Source of the DNA: Spirochaetaceae bacterium bin103
Lineage (GTDB): Bacteria > Spirochaetota > Spirochaetia > SZUA-6 > Bin103
Direction of reading: 5' to 3'
Length of the DNA: 64,000 bases
Assembly: GCA_002238925.1 (NCBI GenBank)
Contig: MPNH01000007.1
Span: forward strand, 1 to 64,000
The notes under the pieces are model-generated. The model did no database searches. It was not told the origin of the DNA and saw only the letters and a list, made by a program, of their open reading frames with translations. A program made the position numbers and the translations under genes. Shown here piece after piece: positions 8,104 to 16,430 of the stretch. Numbering within the stretch: position 1 is the stretch's first letter; each line of letters begins with the position of its first letter.

Positions 8104-10065
8104 TTACTTGAAGTACCACATGTTGGAGTAGTAGTTCATGGTCAGCCACGCTTCCGCCCACGGCGGCAGCACGCGCGGCACGTTGCCGAGGTTGTTGCGC
8201 ACTACCAGCGGATAGGGCGCCATGCCGACGACGCCGATGGTCCACAGCTTGTCCGCGTGCAGATCGAAGATCTTGGTACGCACGTCGCGGTACTCCTGGC
8301 TGCCAAACAGCGTTGACTGCATGTCGGCGCGGCCCAGCTGGTACAGCATGGCGAGATCCTCCGGCGGCGGCTCACCGATGCGGTCCGCCTCCGGTACGTT
8401 GCCCCGTTCCGCGCCCCACCAGGAGTAGAAGCGGCCGGCGCCGCGGTGTCCGACGCCCAGCATGCCGCCGTTGCCGGACAGGAAGTCGTACATCTCCATG
8501 CCGGAAGTGCGGGTTGCGCGCACGTCCATGGTGCCCTCGGTCTCCACCTGGCGGATCAGGTCGCTGTCGAGCGGGTTGAGATTGACTTCCACGCCGACCG
8601 CGGCCCAGTCCTCCTTGACCAGCTCGTGAGTCAGGATCTCCTGCTCGCTCGCCCCCTCTGCGCCGGCGTCGTAGGTGAGCGTAAAGCTCATCGGCTCGCC
8701 GTTGGACATCAGCCGCAGGCCGTCGCGGTTGCGCTCATCCAGCCCCAGCGCGTCGAGCATGCTGTTGGCTTCATCCGGGGCGTAGCGGTTGTAAGGGTGA
8801 TTCTCGCCCCACTCCGACTTGTAGAAGCTCACGTCGGCGTTCAGGGTCGCCTGGCGCGGAACGGCCTGGCCGAGCCACACGGTCTCGTTGATCTCCTCGC
8901 GGTCGATCGCCAGCGACATGGCGCGGCGGAAGTCCACGTTGTTGAACAGTTCGCGCTTCACCGGGTCGAGGTTGTCGAGCACGAAGGTGTAGGTCACGTC
9001 GCCGCCGTTCACGTGCGGCACCAGCTTGACCGTGTAGTTGCCGGTTTCCTCGTTCTGCTTCAGCAGGGGGAAGTCGCCGATGGTCATGGCGCCGGCATAG
9101 TCGGCCTCACCGGCGACCACCTTCAGCTTGTAGGTCTCGGCGTTGACGGTCTGGCTGACGATGCGGTCGATGTAGGGAAGCTGCTGACCCGCCGTGTCGA
9201 CCGCGTAGTAGAACGGGTTGCGTTCCCAGATGCGGACGGTGGTGGTGTGCTCCTTCCACTTCCACGGATGCAGCGTCGGCTTGTTGACGTCCTTGGCCGG
9301 GCAGCAGAAGGTGTGGTGATTGTTGAACGCCTCTGCCCAGTTGTCGAAGCCTTCCTCCTTGGCCTTGGCGTCGGCATTCGGGTTGTACTCGATGTGCCAC
9401 TGCTTGAGCCAGGTGCTCGGCGCAACCACGGTCCAGTCACTGCCGCGCCAGTGCAGCATGTCCAACACAATGCGCGGGTAGGGAACCTTGAAGTTGAGCT
9501 GCACCGTGTAGTCGTCGATGGCGGTCACGGTGTCCACTTGCCCCGGGTAGCCCCAGGTGTCGATCGACTCGTGGTCGTCCATCTGGTACTTCACGAACAC
9601 GAAGTCTTCGGCAGTGAGGTCGTCGCCGTTGGACCACTTCATCCCCTCGCGCAGGTAGAGTGTGAAGGTCATGAAATCGTCGGCCAGCTCGTACGCCTTG
9701 GCCTGGTCCGCCTCGATCGACCCGTCGAAGTTCATTCGCAGGGGATACTGGCTCCGCTCCGGGGAGTCGGCCAGGTCATTCCACGGATGGTTGGCGTTGG
9801 CGAACACCTCGATCGTCCCGCCGTAGGTCCCGATCTCCTCGATCGCCTCCAGCACCTTCGGCTCGATCGGCAGGCGTTCGTCCACCGGCGGCAATTCGCC
9901 CGCGGCGACCATCGCCGCCAGCATCGGGGCTTCCTTGTACTCGCCACCCATCGTCATGGCGGCATCGCTGCTGGCGGTATCTTCGCCTTCGCCGCTTGCC
10001 CAGGCCGACGTTGCCATAAGAAGTGCCGCGCCCAGCAGGACGGGCATCCATTTCGCAGTCTGCAT
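8104..10065 (-). CDS. ABC transporter solute-binding protein, family 5 (peptide/dipeptide type)
   Basis: The 653-residue protein has a Sec signal (hydrophobic residues 8-22) ending AWASGEGEDTA and then the mature two-lobe family 5 fold. Family marks include YTVQLNF, VDTAGQQLPYIDRI and an FRRAMSLAIDREEIN block. It also has the segment LAAMVAAGELPPVDERLP early in the mature chain, shared with the other two binding proteins here. It would deliver peptides or other solutes to the permeases encoded just upstream on the same strand. The start is supported by AAAGGAG five bases upstream. It is last in its operon and followed by a strong terminator. Confidence 0.9.
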   Translation of the reverse strand: MQTAKWMPVLLGAALLMATSAWASGEGEDTASSDAAMTMGGEYKEAPMLAAMVAAGELPPVDERLPIEPKVLEAIEEIGTYGGTIEVFANANHPWNDLADSPERSQYPLRMNFDGSIEADQAKAYELADDFMTFTLYLREGMKWSNGDDLTAEDFVFVKYQMDDHESIDTWGYPGQVDTVTAIDDYTVQLNFKVPYPRIVLDMLHWRGSDWTVVAPSTWLKQWHIEYNPNADAKAKEEGFDNWAEAFNNHHTFCCPAKDVNKPTLHPWKWKEHTTTVRIWERNPFYYAVDTAGQQLPYIDRIVSQTVNAETYKLKVVAGEADYAGAMTIGDFPLLKQNEETGNYTVKLVPHVNGGDVTYTFVLDNLDPVKRELFNNVDFRRAMSLAIDREEINETVWLGQAVPRQATLNADVSFYKSEWGENHPYNRYAPDEANSMLDALGLDERNRDGLRLMSNGEPMSFTLTYDAGAEGASEQEILTHELVKEDWAAVGVEVNLNPLDSDLIRQVETEGTMDVRATRTSGMEMYDFLSGNGGMLGVGHRGAGRFYSWWGAERGNVPEADRIGEPPPEDLAMLYQLGRADMQSTLFGSQEYRDVRTKIFDLHADKLWTIGVVGMAPYPLVVRNNLGNVPRVLPPWAEAWLTMNYYSNMWYFK

Positions 10066-10159
10066 AGCTGCTCCTTTAGAAAATAATTCCGCGACACCCT
10101 ATTCCATGCCGCCGCTGCAATGCAATATGCGCAAACAGCCAGGAGACAGGCAGGCGGGG

Positions 10160-11290
10160 TTACTTGTAGGGATCGGCCGCGTCGCGCATGCCGTCGCCGA
10201 CGAAGTTGAAGCACAGCACCGTGAGCACCACGAACAGCGCCGGGATCAACAGCCACGGGTGCAGCGCCACGCTGCGGATGTTGGAGGCCTGCTGCAGCGC
10301 CACCCCCCAGCTCACCACCGGCGGCTGCAGGCCGATGCCGAGAAAGCTGAGCGCGGTCTCGCCGAGAATCATGCCGGGCACCTCCAGGGTCAGGTGGACG
10401 ATGAGGTAGCCGAGAAAGTTGGGCAGCATGTGGCGCACGATCACGTTCCGGCGGGTGGCTCCGCTGACGCCGGCGGCGGTCACGTAGTCCTCCTCGCGGA
10501 GCTGCAGGATCTTGCCGCGCACGATGCGCGCCAGCCCGGTCCAGCCGATGATCGACAGGATCAGGGTGATCAGGAAGTAGCGCCGCAACGGCGACCAGTC
10601 GATCGGGATGGCGGCGGCCAGCGACATCCACAGCGGGATGGTGGGCAGCGACTGCAGGAATTCGATGGCGCGCTGGATCGCCATGTCCACCGGTCCGCCG
10701 ATGAACCCGGACAGCCCGCCGAGCATACAGCCGAGCACGAAGCTCATCGCGACGCCGAGCAATCCGATGGAGAGCGAGATGCGGGCGCCATGGATGATGC
10801 GCGAGAGGATGTCGCGGCCGAGCTGGTCGGTGCCGAACAGGAACATCACGCCCGGTTCCTCGACGCCGAACAGGTGCTTGTTGGCGGTGACCAGGCCGAG
10901 CACCTTGTATTTGTCGCCGCTCACGAACAGCCTGATCCGGTGCCGTTGTTCCGGGTCGGTCTGGTATTCCATCAGCAGCGTCTCGGGGTTGCGCTGCCGC
11001 GTCAGGCCGTAGATGAACGGCGCCTGCAACCTGCCCTCGTGCAGGATGCGCACCCGCGTCGGCGGCGCCATGGAAAAGTCGGTACGGCTGGCGATCCGGT
11101 CATACGGCGCCGCGAAGCCGGCGAACGCGGCGGCGAGGTAGAGGATCGCCAGCACGAACCAGGCGATCACGGCCAGGCGGTGCTTGACGAATTTGCGCCG
11201 CATCAGCGTCCAACTCGACGCGACGTAGTACTGTTCGGCGGCGGCGGCGGCGGCCTCGAGTCGCTCGGCGGTGTTTACGCGATCGGCCAT
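10160..11290 (-). CDS. ABC transporter permease, DppC/OppC type
   Basis: The 376-residue inner-membrane protein has an N-terminal helix (about residues 40-62), a long periplasmic insertion and then the five-helix permease core. The EAA-like coupling region includes VSGATRRNVIVRHMLPN. The end FNFVGDGMRDAADPYK is shared with the other two DppC-like proteins here. It is about 70 residues longer than E. coli OppC; the excess lies between the first helix and the sequence FGTDQLGRDILSR. The gene starts one base after the DppB-like gene stop. It would pair with that permease and use separately encoded ATPases. Confidence 0.9.
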   Translation of the reverse strand: MADRVNTAERLEAAAAAAEQYYVASSWTLMRRKFVKHRLAVIAWFVLAILYLAAAFAGFAAPYDRIASRTDFSMAPPTRVRILHEGRLQAPFIYGLTRQRNPETLLMEYQTDPEQRHRIRLFVSGDKYKVLGLVTANKHLFGVEEPGVMFLFGTDQLGRDILSRIIHGARISLSIGLLGVAMSFVLGCMLGGLSGFIGGPVDMAIQRAIEFLQSLPTIPLWMSLAAAIPIDWSPLRRYFLITLILSIIGWTGLARIVRGKILQLREEDYVTAAGVSGATRRNVIVRHMLPNFLGYLIVHLTLEVPGMILGETALSFLGIGLQPPVVSWGVALQQASNIRSVALHPWLLIPALFVVLTVLCFNFVGDGMRDAADPYK

Positions 11291-11291
11291 G

Positions 11292-12287
11292 TCAGTTCTT
11301 CTGCTCGAAGCGGATGCGCGGGTCTACCACGACCAGCAGCATGTCCGAAATCAACGTGCCCACCATGGTCAGCATGCCGAGCATCAGGATCACGCTGCTG
11401 GCCAGGTACATGTCCTGCTGACGCAGCCCGTCCAGCAGCATGGGGCCGATAGTGGGCAGGCTCAGCACGATCGACACCAGCGCCTCGCCCGATACGATGC
11501 CCGGCAACAGGTAGCCAATGGCACTGATGATCGGGTTGATGGCGATGCGCACCGGGTACTTGAACAGGATGCGCCGCTCGGCGACGCCCTTGGCGCGCGC
11601 CGTGATCACGTACTGGCGGGACAGCTCGTCGGACAGCGAACTGCGCAGGATGCGTATCAGTCCGGCGGTGCCGGCGGTGCCGATTACGATCAACGGCACC
11701 GGCAGGTGCTTCATCAGGTCCCAGACGCGCGCCAGGCTCCACGGCGCCGCCAGGAACTCGGGCGAGAACAGGCCGCCGGGACTCCATCCGAACAGCCGCA
11801 GGGTAACGAACATCAGGATCAGCGCCAGCAGGAAATTCGGTGTCGCCAGGCCGATGAACCCGAACACCGTGCCCGCGTAGTCGCCCACCGAGTAGGGGTG
11901 GGTGGCGGAGTAGATGCCAATCGGAACGGCAATGATGTAGGTGATGATCAGCGTGCCGAGCGACAGGACCACCGACAGGGTGAGCCGCTCGGCGATCAGG
12001 TCCGCCACCGAGTCGTTGAATGCCATCGACTCGCCCATGTCGCCGCGCAGGACAATGTTGCCGATCCACTTGAGGTACTGCTCGTGCACCGGCCGGTCGA
12101 ACGCGTAGCGCTCGTACAGGGCGCGCATCATCGCCTCGTCCACGGCGATGCCGCGCTGCTGCATCATGTGTACGAAGGTGGTGACATAGTCGCCGGGCGG
12201 GAGCTGGATGATCATGAATGCGACCATCGACAGCACCCCCAGCGACAGCACCATGTAGAGCACCCGGCGCACGATGTACTGCGTCAT
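11292..12287 (-). CDS. ABC transporter permease, DppB/OppB type
   Basis: The 331-residue protein begins with the N-terminal helix of family members (RRVLYMVLSLGVLSMVAFMI) followed by QLPPGDY. Further helices and the coupling loop ARAKGVAERRILFKYPVRIA follow. The C-terminus ends in VVDPRIRFE. It is the first gene of the minus-strand operon. The ATG is preceded by TAATCT exactly six bases upstream (12294-12299), fitting a leaderless transcript; no ribosome-binding sequence is seen. The partner is the DppC-like permease one base downstream. Confidence 0.9.
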   Translation of the reverse strand: MTQYIVRRVLYMVLSLGVLSMVAFMIIQLPPGDYVTTFVHMMQQRGIAVDEAMMRALYERYAFDRPVHEQYLKWIGNIVLRGDMGESMAFNDSVADLIAERLTLSVVLSLGTLIITYIIAVPIGIYSATHPYSVGDYAGTVFGFIGLATPNFLLALILMFVTLRLFGWSPGGLFSPEFLAAPWSLARVWDLMKHLPVPLIVIGTAGTAGLIRILRSSLSDELSRQYVITARAKGVAERRILFKYPVRIAINPIISAIGYLLPGIVSGEALVSIVLSLPTIGPMLLDGLRQQDMYLASSVILMLGMLTMVGTLISDMLLVVVDPRIRFEQKN

Positions 12288-12293
12288 CGGACC

Positions 12294-12380
12294 AGATTAT
12301 TGGGCCAAGCCCGCCACTTTGTCCACCCGTCGGACCCCCCGGGCACTGCCGTTGGTAGGTCCGACCAACCCCGGTATGTT
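12294..12380. promoter_or_regulatory. Divergent promoter region with palindromic operator candidate
   Basis: Two -10-like hexamers face outward: TAATCT (minus, 12294-12299) and TATGTT (plus, 12375-12380). Each lies six bases from its start codon. Between them GTTGGT (12351-12356) and ACCAAC (12364-12369) form an inverted repeat. GTCGGACC (12329-12336) and GGTCCGAC (12358-12365) form a second, overlapping one. The arrangement suits a repressor controlling the transporter operon and the divergent gene. No regulator gene is adjacent. Confidence 0.45.
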
Positions 12381-12386
12381 GGATGT

Positions 12387-13034
12387 ATGGGGTGCTTTAC
12401 ATCACGAATCATTTCATCAGTCCCCGCCCGCGTCGATCGCGCCGCCGTGCCGCGGCGGCGTCGGCTCGGTGGAGTCGTTGCGCCGGCGGTTGCCATCCTC
12501 CTGCCGATGATGCTCAGCCCCACGTTCGGCGAGGAGCGATCGGCGCCGGCGCCACTGTCCGACGCGCGCTTTCCCGCGCTCGAAGGCCACGACATCGACG
12601 GCCGAAGGCTGATCATCCCGGCACAACTGGACGGCACCTACAATCTGGTGCTGGTTGCCTACGAACGCTATCACCAGCGGCTGGTGGATTCCTGGATCGG
12701 GAGTGCTCGCGAACTTGAGCGCCGCAACGGCCACCTGCGGGTATACGAGATCCCGGTCATCCGCAACATGTCGTGGATACGGCGCAAGCAGTTGGATTTC
12801 TTCATGTCGCAGGGCATCTCCGACCCGTTGGCCCGCGCCACCACCATTACTGTTTACACAGACGTCGACCGCGTCAACCGGAGTTTGCGCATACCACACT
12901 CCGAAACCATTCAACTGTTCCTGGTCGACCAGTCGGGTGCCGTGTACTGGCGGGGAGCCGGACCGTACGACGGCGCACAGTTCCGATCGCTCAAGCAAAC
13001 GGTCACCGCGCTGCAGTCGGCCCACAGCGGTTGA
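12387..13034 (+). CDS. Exported thioredoxin-fold-like protein of unknown function
   Basis: A 215-residue protein with a basic N-terminus and a hydrophobic stretch (about residues 30-45, VVAPAVAILLPMMLS) that is a signal peptide or anchor. The mature part begins with a P-x-L-x-G-x-D-x-D-G pattern (FPALEGHDIDGRRL) and later has TVYTDVDRVNRSL and LFLVDQSGAVYWRGAGPYD. These resemble the peroxiredoxin/TlpA/ATP10 fold, but no Cys-x-x-Cys is present, so a redox role is unlikely. ATG 12387 follows TATGTT by six bases. The family assignment is tentative. Confidence 0.55.
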   Translation: MGCFTSRIISSVPARVDRAAVPRRRRLGGVVAPAVAILLPMMLSPTFGEERSAPAPLSDARFPALEGHDIDGRRLIIPAQLDGTYNLVLVAYERYHQRLVDSWIGSARELERRNGHLRVYEIPVIRNMSWIRRKQLDFFMSQGISDPLARATTITVYTDVDRVNRSLRIPHSETIQLFLVDQSGAVYWRGAGPYDGAQFRSLKQTVTALQSAHSG

Positions 13035-13062
13035 GCGGAGGCGGCGCAGACCGGGGCGGCGG

Positions 13063-13365
13063 TCAGCCGGCGGCGGGCTTGTCCATCCACACGTGCTTGC
13101 CGTGCGCCACCGCTTCGCGCGCGAAGCCGACGTTCTGGAAGATCTCGCCCTCCACGGCAATGGCGCCGATGCCGTTATCCTCCAGCATCTCCTCCTTGCG
13201 GGAGAACCAGTGCTCGCCGTCGTAGGCAGGATTGCCGCCCAGTTCCTCCCGCGCCCGCGCCGACGGCTCGTACACTCCGGCCAGTTCCGCCTGGCCGCTC
13301 TCCCGGATCACCCGCGCCTTGCCGGCGGCGTGGTCATGGGAGATCCCGTACTGCGCGAATCTCAT
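13063..13365 (-). pseudogene. Truncated Gfo/Idh/MocA-family oxidoreductase (N-terminal remnant)
   Basis: One hundred residues covering only the start of the NAD-binding domain: MRFAQYGISHDHAAGKA, a central VEGEIF strand and HGKHVWMDKPAAG. The last matches the conserved E/D-K-P motif about 100 residues into Gfo/Idh/MocA proteins. The frame then stops, whereas intact family members have some 250 further residues. The missing part would lie where the plus-strand gene ends (13034), so a deletion is likely. ATG 13365 has AAGGA four bases upstream. Activity is not expected. Confidence 0.65.
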
Positions 13366-13469
13366 AGTGTCCTTCATTGCCTCTGTACAAGGGGTTGGCC
13401 AAGTTCCAGCGTCCCATTTCCGGTATTCTGACGGCCCACCATGCAACGTGCAATGACCACGAGTATCGT

Positions 13470-14741
13470 ATGACCCGACTGGCAACCGCCTATCCGTTGT
13501 CGGCGGTACGGGCACTGGCTCTGCACACGCAGGGATTGGGCGAATCGCCGCGGCGGCGGCGGCGTCCATCCGCGGACGACGTGTATGCGGAGATCGAGCG
13601 GGTCGGCTGGGTGCAGATCGACACCCTGCAGGTGGTGCACCGGGCGCAGTATCTGACCCTGTGGAGCAGGCTCGGCAGCTACGACACCGGCCACCTCGAC
13701 CGGCTACTGTTCGACGGCGGCAACAGCGGGCCGGACAACGGGCGTCGCCTGTTCGAGTACTGGATGCACGCCGCCTGCATCATTCCCCTTGCGCACTACC
13801 GCCTGACGATGCCGAGGATGCGGCAGTGCGCGGAGGGCCGCGATGGATGGCACCGCAGTTGGGTGCGTGATGCCGCCAATGCCCCTCTGTTGCAGCGTGT
13901 GATGGCGCACATCAAGGAGGACGGACCGCTCCGGCCGGCGGACATCCGCACCGCCAATAAAGGGCCGGGTACTTGGTGGAACTGGGACGACGCCAAGATC
14001 GCCCTGGAGCACCTGTACGACTCCGGCGAACTGGCCATCGGCAACCGGGTCAACTTCCAGCGTATCTACGACCTGAGCGACCGAGTGCTGCCGGCATGGG
14101 TGGACCGCCGCGAACCGGATCGCGAGGAGGCGGTGCGCACGCTGCTGGAGGTTTCGAGCAAAGCGCTCGGCGTCTGCACGCCCGCCCAGGTAGCGCACTA
14201 CTTCCATGCGAAGCAGGCCCACGCGCGGCCGCTGGTTGACCGGCTGATCGCCGAGGGCCGCCTGGTCGGCGTGACCGCGCGGCTGGCCGACAGCGCCGAC
14301 CACGAACTGGTCGTGCACCGCGACAACCTGCCGTTGCTGCATCGCGCCGCCGACGGCGATCTGCGCCCGCGCCGCACCACCTTCCTGAGTCCGTTCGACA
14401 GCCTGCTCTGGGCCAACGGGCGCGACCTGCAGTTTTGGCGGTTCCGGCAGGTGCTGGAGTGCTACAAGCCGGGGCCGCAACGCGAGTGGGGCTACTTCTG
14501 CCTGCCGATCCTGGACCGCGACCGACTGGTGGGCCGCTTCGACCCCAAGCTGGAGCGCACCACCGGCCTGCTGCGGCTCAAGCGCCTCTACCTGGAGCCG
14601 GGCGTCCGGCCAAGCGCCCGCTTGGCAGCCTCCGTAGCGCGCGCCCTGCGCGACTTCATGCGCTTCCACGGCGCCCGCGACCTCGCCGTCGAACACAGCG
14701 ATCCCCCCGAATTCGGCGCCAGGTTGACTGCCGCACTCTGA
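13470..14741 (+). CDS. YcaQ/AlkZ-family winged-helix DNA glycosylase-like protein
   Basis: The 423-residue protein matches the winged-helix YcaQ/AlkZ family, which unhooks interstrand crosslinks or removes alkylated bases. Visible family marks are the N-terminal helix AVRALALHTQGL, the block GWVQIDTLQVVHRAQYLTLWSR carrying the QID variant of the catalytic Q-x-Q/D motif, FEYWMHAACIIP, and the C-terminal LSPFDSLLWANGRDL and VGRFDPKLER. The upstream frame is open, but the first Met that fits the family is 13470. The gene is divergent from the truncated oxidoreductase. Confidence 0.75.
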   Translation: MTRLATAYPLSAVRALALHTQGLGESPRRRRRPSADDVYAEIERVGWVQIDTLQVVHRAQYLTLWSRLGSYDTGHLDRLLFDGGNSGPDNGRRLFEYWMHAACIIPLAHYRLTMPRMRQCAEGRDGWHRSWVRDAANAPLLQRVMAHIKEDGPLRPADIRTANKGPGTWWNWDDAKIALEHLYDSGELAIGNRVNFQRIYDLSDRVLPAWVDRREPDREEAVRTLLEVSSKALGVCTPAQVAHYFHAKQAHARPLVDRLIAEGRLVGVTARLADSADHELVVHRDNLPLLHRAADGDLRPRRTTFLSPFDSLLWANGRDLQFWRFRQVLECYKPGPQREWGYFCLPILDRDRLVGRFDPKLERTTGLLRLKRLYLEPGVRPSARLAASVARALRDFMRFHGARDLAVEHSDPPEFGARLTAAL

Positions 14742-15152
14742 GGCACCCACTGAGACCATGCTTGCATAGGGCAAACACAAGCGGCGCAGGGACTCGCGCA
14801 GCTCTGTGGCGTCCATGTCGTCGAGTGCGCCGTGCCATCCGCATAGCACCGCCGCACCTGCGACGTGATAGTATTGTGGCCGTCAATTTCCTATACTAGG
14901 CGCTGCGGAGGGAGCATCGGATGATCCGAACTGTCCTATGGTTAACACCGCGAGTTAGCCTCCATGCCAATGTTGCGATCAATCGGGAAGAGGACCGGCC
15001 ACTCGGACTACCGGTCCAAGACGGCTCAGCATCCTCGCGCGGCGTCTTGATGCGACCGGTCGAGAACCCCACGAGGCTCCAATCATGATCCACCCGCTTC
15101 CTAATCCAACGAATGAAACCGCGGACGCGCTCACAACTGCAGGACCCACAAA
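14742..15152. other. Gene-poor spacer at the left edge of an A/T-richer island
   Basis: About 410 bp without a convincing conserved gene. It contains a TATACT hexamer at 14892-14897 and a small ORF with a ribosome-binding sequence (14921-15088). Base composition becomes visibly richer in A/T from about 14870, continuing to about 16430. This marks the next three genes as likely acquired. No tRNA, integrase or repeat boundary was recognised. Confidence 0.5.
14921..15088 (+). CDS. Candidate 55-residue small protein
   Basis: ATG 14921 is preceded by GGAGG eight bases upstream and by TATACT at 14892-14897. The frame runs 55 codons to TGA at 15086-15088. The product begins MIRTVLWLTPRVSLHANV, is basic and has no recognised domain. 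It could be a leader peptide, an unrelated small protein or chance. It lies 64 bases before the E3-type toxin gene. Confidence 0.25.
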   Translation: MIRTVLWLTPRVSLHANVAINREEDRPLGLPVQDGSASSRGVLMRPVENPTRLQS

Positions 15153-15386
15153 ATGTCACCGACACCCATCCCAGTTCCGTCCTTCCTCGATACATGTGAG
15201 TATTTGGGTGCGTTCTCAGGTCAAAAACGATGGCGATCCCCTGACAGAAAGAGGCTGTATACTTGGGATTCGTTGCACGGAGAGATTGAGGTCTTCAACA
15301 GACGGGGTAAACACTTGGGTGCTCTCGATGCAGTCACTGGACGCTTCAAGAAGGAACCTGTAAGTGGACGAAGTATTGATGTCTAA
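15153..15386 (+). CDS. Solitary colicin E3-type ribonuclease domain (putative toxin)
   Basis: A 77-residue protein whose residues 34-77 align with the cytotoxic domain of colicin E3/cloacin DF13, the RNase that cuts 16S rRNA in the decoding site. The core YTWDSLHGEIEVFNRRGKHL matches the E3 pattern Y-x-WDS-x-HGE-x-E. Asp39, His42 and Glu46 occupy the catalytic positions known in E3 (Asp510, His513, Glu517), and Arg73 matches the conserved C-terminal Arg. There is no translocation or receptor domain; an in-frame stop at 15114 confirms the short length. The gene overlaps the next by eight bases. Intracellular toxin of a toxin-antitoxin operon is the likely role. Confidence 0.75.
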   Translation: MSPTPIPVPSFLDTCEYLGAFSGQKRWRSPDRKRLYTWDSLHGEIEVFNRRGKHLGALDAVTGRFKKEPVSGRSIDV

Positions 15387-15696
15387 CTTCATTAATGAGT
15401 GTCTCACTGGTGACGCTTTCCTTGATGACATCGACGACTATATCGATAACTGGCATCAAGACGATGGCGGTTTGTCCTTGTATGACTTCTTGGGTATGAC
15501 CCGTAGTGAGTATTCCTTGTGGGTTCAGGATCCGAGCTGCCTTCCGTTTATTGTGCATGCTCGTTTCCATGGACGCGAACTGACAGATGCATCTAAGCCA
15601 CAGACCGCGCCGGCGATCGCCGCGAGATCAGATCGTTCCAGCGAGATAACAAGCAGGCTTCTCGAATGGTTAAAGGACAGAGGATTGTGGGATTAG
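15379..15696 (+). CDS. Small acidic protein, putative immunity/antitoxin partner
   Basis: A 105-residue protein from ATG 15379, which overlaps the toxin stop codon by eight bases; an in-frame GTG lies at 15364. The N-terminal half is strongly acidic (DAFLDDIDDYIDNWHQDD), as in nuclease immunity proteins that mimic RNA. It continues LYDFLGMTRSEYSLWVQDP, and the C-terminal tail is helical. I do not recognise a named family. Tight coupling to the E3-type RNase and the acidic character suggest it neutralises the toxin. It could instead be a DNA-binding regulator through the central helices. Confidence 0.6.
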   Translation: MSNFINECLTGDAFLDDIDDYIDNWHQDDGGLSLYDFLGMTRSEYSLWVQDPSCLPFIVHARFHGRELTDASKPQTAPAIAARSDRSSEITSRLLEWLKDRGLWD

Positions 15697-15698
15697 AA

Positions 15699-16427
15699 AT
15701 GACTCCAGAGATCAATTTGGCTCGAAGATTCATTGCGAAGAACTCTCTTGCTCCACCGATCGATATTCGGTCGATGGTTGAAGCATACGCACGACTCACA
15801 TTCACACACATCCCGTTTGATGGTGTCGACGGGGTATCTCTGAATCTAAAGGCAAAACATGGGTCTCCTCACGTCATCGTGAATAACCAGAGCCCGCCCT
15901 CAAGGCAACGATTCACGATGGCGCACGAGTTGGGCCATATACTTATACCGTGGCATATCGGCTCTGTGTTGATTGATCAAGTCGCTCCTGTCCCTGCTCA
16001 CCGTTCAAACTACTTTACGTCTCACAGCTGGTCCATGGAAACTGAGGCGAATTCATTTGCAGCGGAACTGCTTATGCCACACCTATGGATCATGGAACTA
16101 CTGTCAACGACGGACGATCTCTCTACAGTTCATAGATGTATAATACAAACCTGCAAGACATCCGCCTTCTCTGCCGCTATTCGCCTGTCACAATTGCTCC
16201 CAGCAAGAATCGTCTATGCGTCCGAGCGAAGTGGCGTTGTCGAATTCTCTGGAAGAACTGGCCAAACCATCGCGAACGCTTTGGAAGAGGGCGCTGATTT
16301 TCCGAAAGAGCCGTTCGCCTATAGCGATGACCATTACGTCTCAGAGGTGCGCGACAGGCGTCTGCATTGGTGGAGGCTTCCACTAGAGATCCACGTAGAC
16401 CCGTCCGACGATATCGTTCATCCGTAG
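15699..16427 (+). CDS. ImmA/IrrE-family metallopeptidase
   Basis: The 242-residue protein has the zinc site HELGH at residues 76-80 and a downstream METEANSFAAELLMP (113-127) that supplies the third ligand, both typical of ImmA/IrrE (M78) peptidases. Such enzymes cleave partner repressors or antitoxins, for example ImmR in ICEBs1 and DdrO in Deinococcus. ATG 15699, two bases after the preceding stop, has GGGA eight bases upstream; ATG 15666 is an alternative that would overlap the previous gene. No HTH domain is fused. Its place after the putative antitoxin suggests it controls antitoxin stability, which is inference. Confidence 0.8.
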   Translation: MTPEINLARRFIAKNSLAPPIDIRSMVEAYARLTFTHIPFDGVDGVSLNLKAKHGSPHVIVNNQSPPSRQRFTMAHELGHILIPWHIGSVLIDQVAPVPAHRSNYFTSHSWSMETEANSFAAELLMPHLWIMELLSTTDDLSTVHRCIIQTCKTSAFSAAIRLSQLLPARIVYASERSGVVEFSGRTGQTIANALEEGADFPKEPFAYSDDHYVSEVRDRRLHWWRLPLEIHVDPSDDIVHP

Positions 16428-16430
16428 TCG

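Noticed and set aside
14896-15195. 99-residue minus-strand ORF in the gene-poor spacer
   Set aside because: It has no recognised domain or ribosome-binding support and overlaps a better-supported small plus-strand ORF; coding cannot be argued.
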